DNA from: Steromphala cineraria
Lineage: Eukaryota; Mollusca; Gastropoda; Trochida; Trochidae
Direction: 5' to 3'
Assembly: GCA_916613615.1 (NCBI GenBank)
Contig: OU744730.1
Location: 29,262,882-29,326,881 of the forward strand
DNA: 64,000 nucleotides
The notes beneath the pieces were generated by a model. That model was not told the DNA's origin, searched no databases, and saw nothing but the letters and a program-made list of their open reading frames with translations. The position numbers and the translations under genes are program-made. Within the stretch, counting starts at the first letter, position 1. Every line of letters begins with the position of its first letter. Of the stretch, positions 59,571 through 64,000 are shown in pieces.

Positions 59571-60659
59571 TGACATTCTGGAAGCTATGTCTTTCATTGC
59601 CTTATGACCTGAAGTGTACAACAAGTTGCAGAATGTTAACCATGCTCGCTTTTTATTGTACATTCTGTACAAAAGCTTTTAAAAAGTGATTAAAAATGAA
59701 AGAAATTTGATTAAAAAATTTCCAGGCATTCTTCTGTCTAACAATTGTTTTCCCTTTTCAAGATCCATTCGAGCAACATGTGTTGTTTTAATTGGAGTAC
59801 TGTGACAAAAATGAGATAAATTAAAAGTTACATAGACATTTTGCACAAGCAGATCACACACACACAGATAAGTTGTACTGACACGACCTAATAACCATTT
59901 TCTATGGTAGAAAAGAAACCTAAGCTAAGTTTAGATTATCGGCATCTTATAACAGTTTAACAGGTCGTTGGTTTGTAAATTATGAAAACACTATCTACTT
60001 TTGTTCATTATAACTACCTTGAATAATATTAACGAAATTTCAAATATCTCAATTATTGTGTTATCGAGTGGTCATTGACCTATCAGACAATTGACCTATC
60101 GATGGTCGATTCATTGTATATTACCTGTAACTTTCTGTCCAAGGAGTGTTGTTCTGAGGCTTGATTAAAACAAATTTATAAAAAATCGAAGTCTGTTTTG
60201 ATTATTTCCAAGGGGAATAAGAGAATTATCAGTAACTTATTGTAAGGTTATCTCAGCTTGGATGTTTAAACAGAAACCCTCATTGGTCACTTATTCTTGT
60301 TGTCAAAAAGGTCATTTTTATGATTTACACTTGTTCTGAAAGAAACCTCGAGGGAATTATTTTGCAAAACAATGACCATTTATCTGTGTTCAACAAAAAC
60401 CGCTACTACATTGAAGGCCTAGAATGTATGATAATGGTCAATTCTATTCAAATACATAACTATTAACATTTTGCTTTGTTCTACATACATACATATGTTC
60501 GTGCATACGATATAAATGACTGACGTTAATCAATTCACATTGAAGGGTTGCTTCTCATGCAGGGATTTTTTCTTCATTGCAAAATCAATATGAAAGGAAG
60601 GAATTGAACACTGTGTGCCTCAGTGGATAATACATACCATCCTAATGAAAAGCCATCTT

Positions 60660-60950
60660 ATATTTCCTAGAACTGACCTGATTATGTCTTTCTTTTCGTG
60701 AACCGTTAATTATCTGTCCATCAATCAATTAACATGTCTTTCCTTCTGAGCCGAGATAACGTGAACCTTTCTATCGAAAACACATTATCAGGTAATAAAA
60801 CCCTTTCAATAACCTCCATGTAATGGTTTCAGCTAAAAGCTCTTGATATGATCTCGAAAAAAATCAATTCGAGTTGGGGCCATGTTGTAACCTCTTGCAA
60901 TTACGTCAGATTCTGCACAATCAAGTTCATACCTTGTCGATATTGAGGAT
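60660..60950 (+). pseudogene. Y module copy 7, frameshifted
   Basis: Partner of Y5, sharing the same lost base and the extra A, so the damage predates the B1/B2 duplication. Retains ACTGACCTGATT, TTATCAGGTAATAAAA and AACCTCTTGCAATTACGTCA. Confidence 0.6.
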
Positions 60951-61504
60951 TACCACACTTAGGCATAAAAAGAGTTGCCCTACATATCATTATTCTTCAT
61001 TTTTTGGCTGTAAAACTTGGAACAATGTGAGTGGCTTTGAATTTTTAGGAAAGATTCTACAATGTAACTGGATTATTTGACGGTGGCATTTTGCGACAGT
61101 TAGTTTACAACAATAAGAACAATTCTTATGAACTATTATGAAATAATGAAGTTGTTCTAATAAATGTTTAGGTCTAAAACAGAAAAGTATTAAATTGTAT
61201 TACTTTTTTATGCTATCCCCACTGCACCTCTGTTAATATTATAAGATAAACTTTATTTATCAACATGCGGGAAATATAGGAATTATCACATACAAAAATA
61301 TCATTACCAAAACGTTTTATCTCTAGCCATAATAAAATTATCATGTCTCAGCCATTTTTGTGGAACCCAATTGTATAGAGTGTCAAAATCTGCACACAAT
61401 ATTGGTATTGTTAATCGCTGAAGATGCAACCTAGCCTTCATAGAAAAGTGGTAATAGGATGTCATAGACTAAAGTGTCACTTGAAGTATGCTGCAATGAT
61501 CTCA

Positions 61505-61810
61505 TCATTACTTTGGACATGCAGTGATTGAATGATTGCGAACACTTGATGCAATCTATTGTGCTCTGAATTTAAAAATGCTATTCGTAAAGTAAAGAGT
61601 TCTTTGCATTCCTGGATATCAAATATTCAATGAATATTACCAATCAACACAGACAGGTAAATGTGAAACAGTATTGTTTGCGCAGTTACCGTTTGCGGAT
61701 CAGTTAGTTAGACACAGATCTTTACTTAGTTAAATGACTCATACGATACAAACATGGCACAGCAAATATCCATGAGATTGACTTAATGGGGTGCATAGAC
61801 ATTGACTGTT
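61505..61810 (+). repeat. Module Z, copy 7
   Basis: Partner of Z3; TGACTCA at 61735-61741, followed by the same ATGGCACAGCAAATATCC reading that soon meets a stop. Confidence 0.7.
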
Positions 61811-62714
61811 GACTGCCCGCAGGAGATACAGCCCCTTTTGCGTAAATACTGTAATTATCAATCAACATGTTGATGGTTTTATCATGTTTTTTTAAGGTTT
61901 CTTTAACTTAATGGTCTTAGATATCATATTTATGTAACAAAGCATCAAATTTTAAATAATATATGAGTAAATATACTTCAATATTTTTGTTCTTTTACTT
62001 AAACATGATAAATATTTATTTAAAGAAACATTCTCAATTGTTAAATTTTTAATCAAGTTTATTTAATCAATAAAATAATAAATGTGAGAAATGGTTGAAT
62101 CAATATTGTTGATAATCAGGCAAATTGTCGTATTCATTTTGAATTGGTAATGATTGAATTCATGCAGGTGAAAATCTCTTGACTTAAACATATTATAAGA
62201 TAAGATACACTTGATCGATACAATACAAAGCTGCATCTAATTACAACCTTTTCTAAACCCTTGTCTTTCACGCAAAGAGCTGTGTTAACAAATCATGTCC
62301 GTTATAAATAGGGAGATAAATTTATGCAAACTTAAAACAATATGAAGAACATGTACGTAATAACAATGCTTATAACACCTCTATAGTTGAAGGAAGTCCA
62401 GTTTGAAAAGATGAAATTGCTATCCTTCTTAAACTTTATCTGGGACGATTGACATATTATTAATTATTCAACATTTATAAACATTATGCATATAGGTTTT
62501 TAAGAAATATCATGAAAATATTAATAATGTTGTTTTGTGTTTAAGCTCGTGAATTCAAATGACATACACAATACATGAATACTGAGGGATTGTGTCTACT
62601 AGATTGATTGTTATATTCTTAATTGCAAATCAGAATCAAAATGAAAGGAAGGCATTGGACGATATTTAAATGTACCTGACCGACAAATACTGACTATCCT
62701 AGTTAGGCTGTCCA

Positions 62715-63000
62715 AGAACTGACCTGATTTTGTCTTTCCTACTTTGTGAATCGTTAGTTTTTTTGCCATCAATCAATTAACATGTCATTTTCTTCCGAGC
62801 CAAAGTAACATGAACCACACTCTCGATAATACATTTTCAGATAGTAAAAGCCTTTCATTAAACTCTATGTACTGGGTTCAGCTAAAAGCTCTCGATATGA
62901 TCTTGAAAAAATCAATTCAAGGTGTTGCCATTTGGTAATCTCTTGCAATTACGCGACTCTTTGCACAATCAAGTTCATATCATGTGGATATTGAGGCTAA
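62715..63000 (+). pseudogene. Y module copy 8, frameshifted
   Basis: Partner of Y6, but with TACTGGGTTCAGC in place of TAATGGGTTCAGC, so the short open stretch of Y6 has lost its ATG. Decayed. Confidence 0.55.
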
Positions 63001-63184
63001 TACAATTTTCAAAAAATCACACCTTTCAAACCTAAATCAGAGTTTCCTTACATATCATTGTTGAATATATTCTTAATATCAATATTAATGTTGTTTTGAG
63101 TTTTTAAGAAAAATGCTACTAAGATTTCAAATTAGTTAAAAATTATACTCTGCGACAATACATGTACTTCAAACACTTATCTTA

Positions 63185-63520
63185 AAAGGTCAAGTCAAGT
63201 CAAAGGATGTTTATTGAATGTGAGGCCTCCGGCCCATATACATTGGGGTTACATGTTGTACAATTCCAACATTAAATTATTAAATGAAGCAATAATAAAT
63301 CAAATGTATAATGTAAAAATCAGCCATGCATTTCCTTTTTCTTACACAAAGTGAATAAAAGGTATTCACACAAAAATGGCCGCAAATGGACTTTATGTGA
63401 ATTTATATAATTTGTTCTCAGACTAGGGATGATTGGTTAGTGTAATGAGATTTTTGTCACTATCAATTTAATATATTAAGAATTAACGTTAATTGGAATT
63501 ATAAAATTTTCCATAAAATT
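63185..63520. repeat. Composite dispersed repeat and MITE interior, B2 copy
   Basis: Same join as at 31485-31800, with GAGGCCTCCGGCCC slightly different from the B1 version. Confidence 0.6.
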
Positions 63521-63659
63521 TATCCTCATTAATTGTGAAAAGAACTTTTAATTGTTCAGGTTGAAATTGAATTCTTTTTCGTATAATCGGTTTCTGTCAG
63601 GCCTGCAACAAATAGCTTTTCCGCAGTTATAATGTCAGTGAGATAATGTCAGTTAGTGA

Positions 63660-63765
63660 TTTTATTATTGATCTATTTACTTGTCTATATTTATCTTCAC
63701 AATCTTTGTAGGGTGTACAATTTTTTTGTAATCAAGATCAAAGCAGTGCACAGTTCATCGTATGA
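63660..63765 (+). repeat. Module X, copy 5 (partial)
   Basis: Only the downstream half (GATCTATTTACTTGTCTATA through CTTTGTAGGG) is present. The GTCGATG part is missing relative to copy 4. Confidence 0.45.
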
Positions 63766-63911
63766 GACAAAAATCAGTCGCCTTTTGACAGCACAAGAGG
63801 AGACAAATACTGAATCAGTTTGTATAAAATCAACCAGAAATATGGTTTGATGACATTGAGAGCTACAATCACACATTACACAGATGCTCTCCTTATATAC
63901 TCACACTTTAC

Positions 63912-64000
63912 AGGGGCAGTAGCACGTTTTTTGATAATTTTATATTTTAAATATTTTACTGATAATTCTAAGTTATTGCTAAATGTATTATATTGACAGT
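63912..64000 (-). mobile_element. TTAA-type MITE, cut by window end
   Basis: Preceded by TTAC (63908-63911) in place of TTAA. The first 89 bp match the start of the B1 copy at 32267. Confidence 0.85.

Larger units (their letters stand above)
56130..64000. repeat. Segmental duplication block B2 (runs off the window)
   Basis: Partner of B1 starting at CATATGAGGTCACTC. Lacks the TA-flanked MITE and the 465-bp stretch of B1. Carries an extra roughly 0.9 kb at 58640-59570. Contains Z6, Y7, Z7, Y8, X5 and the start of a TTAA MITE, in the same order as B1. Confidence 0.85.

Noticed and set aside
1..64000. CRISPR array, phage or bacterial defence system
   Set aside because: No regularly spaced short repeats with unique spacers, no operon structure and no long ORFs; the DNA is metazoan in character.

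Overview
This is an AT-rich, gene-poor stretch of a metazoan nuclear genome, most likely a marine mollusc and perhaps a bivalve. The case rests on four things: a tRNA-Asp-headed SINE, a Helentron-like element, several short inverted-repeat elements, and dispersed repeats of a style I associate with mollusc genomes. No bacterial features (operons, Shine-Dalgarno sites, long ORFs) are present. The longest stop-free ORF is 136 codons, and I recognise no known protein family. The species call is inference.

The main structure is an old, diverged tandem array. Four pairs of blocks align by eye along most of their length: A1 (about 3.15-14.5 kb) with A2 (14.9-27.3 kb); B1 (24.5-32.6 kb) with B2 (56.1-64 kb, running off the window); C1 (34.4-36.1 kb) with C2 (42.7-46.05 kb); and D1 (39.0-40.8 plus 42.06-42.4 kb) with D2 (46.5-50.1 kb). 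Some short modules recur in several blocks. I call them X (5 copies), Y (8 copies), Z (7 copies) and V (4 copies). Y looks like an exon: two copies (ending at 6743 and 19114) stay open in the same frame and are more alike than their flanks, while the other six have frameshifts or stops. Z is a non-coding module of about 250-300 bp; six of its seven copies keep a TGACGCA/TGACTCA motif. The array therefore looks like a duplicated small-gene family, mostly pseudogenised, carrying conserved non-coding elements.

Paired blocks also show which sequences were inserted later, because one copy is filled and the other empty. Elements found this way are two TTAA-targeted MITEs (7451-7793 and 15778-16132, each with an intact TTAA in the partner), a 2.77-kb inverted-repeat element (8836-11601), a Helentron-like element (7920-8786), a TA-flanked MITE (29545-30115), a 1.4-kb element (21281-22679) and a GC-richer insert of about 1.2 kb (40840-42060). 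The TTAA MITE is the commonest mobile family, with ten copies plus two internal fragments.

The interval 50.1-56.1 kb is largely outside the array. It holds the best candidates for unrelated single-copy sequence: a possible terminal exon at 51278-51523, a GC-richer unique stretch at about 51.9-52.6 kb with a 20-bp palindrome, and a hydrophilic ORF at 52785-53045. All coding calls are tentative. Block boundaries are approximate because they were placed by eye.
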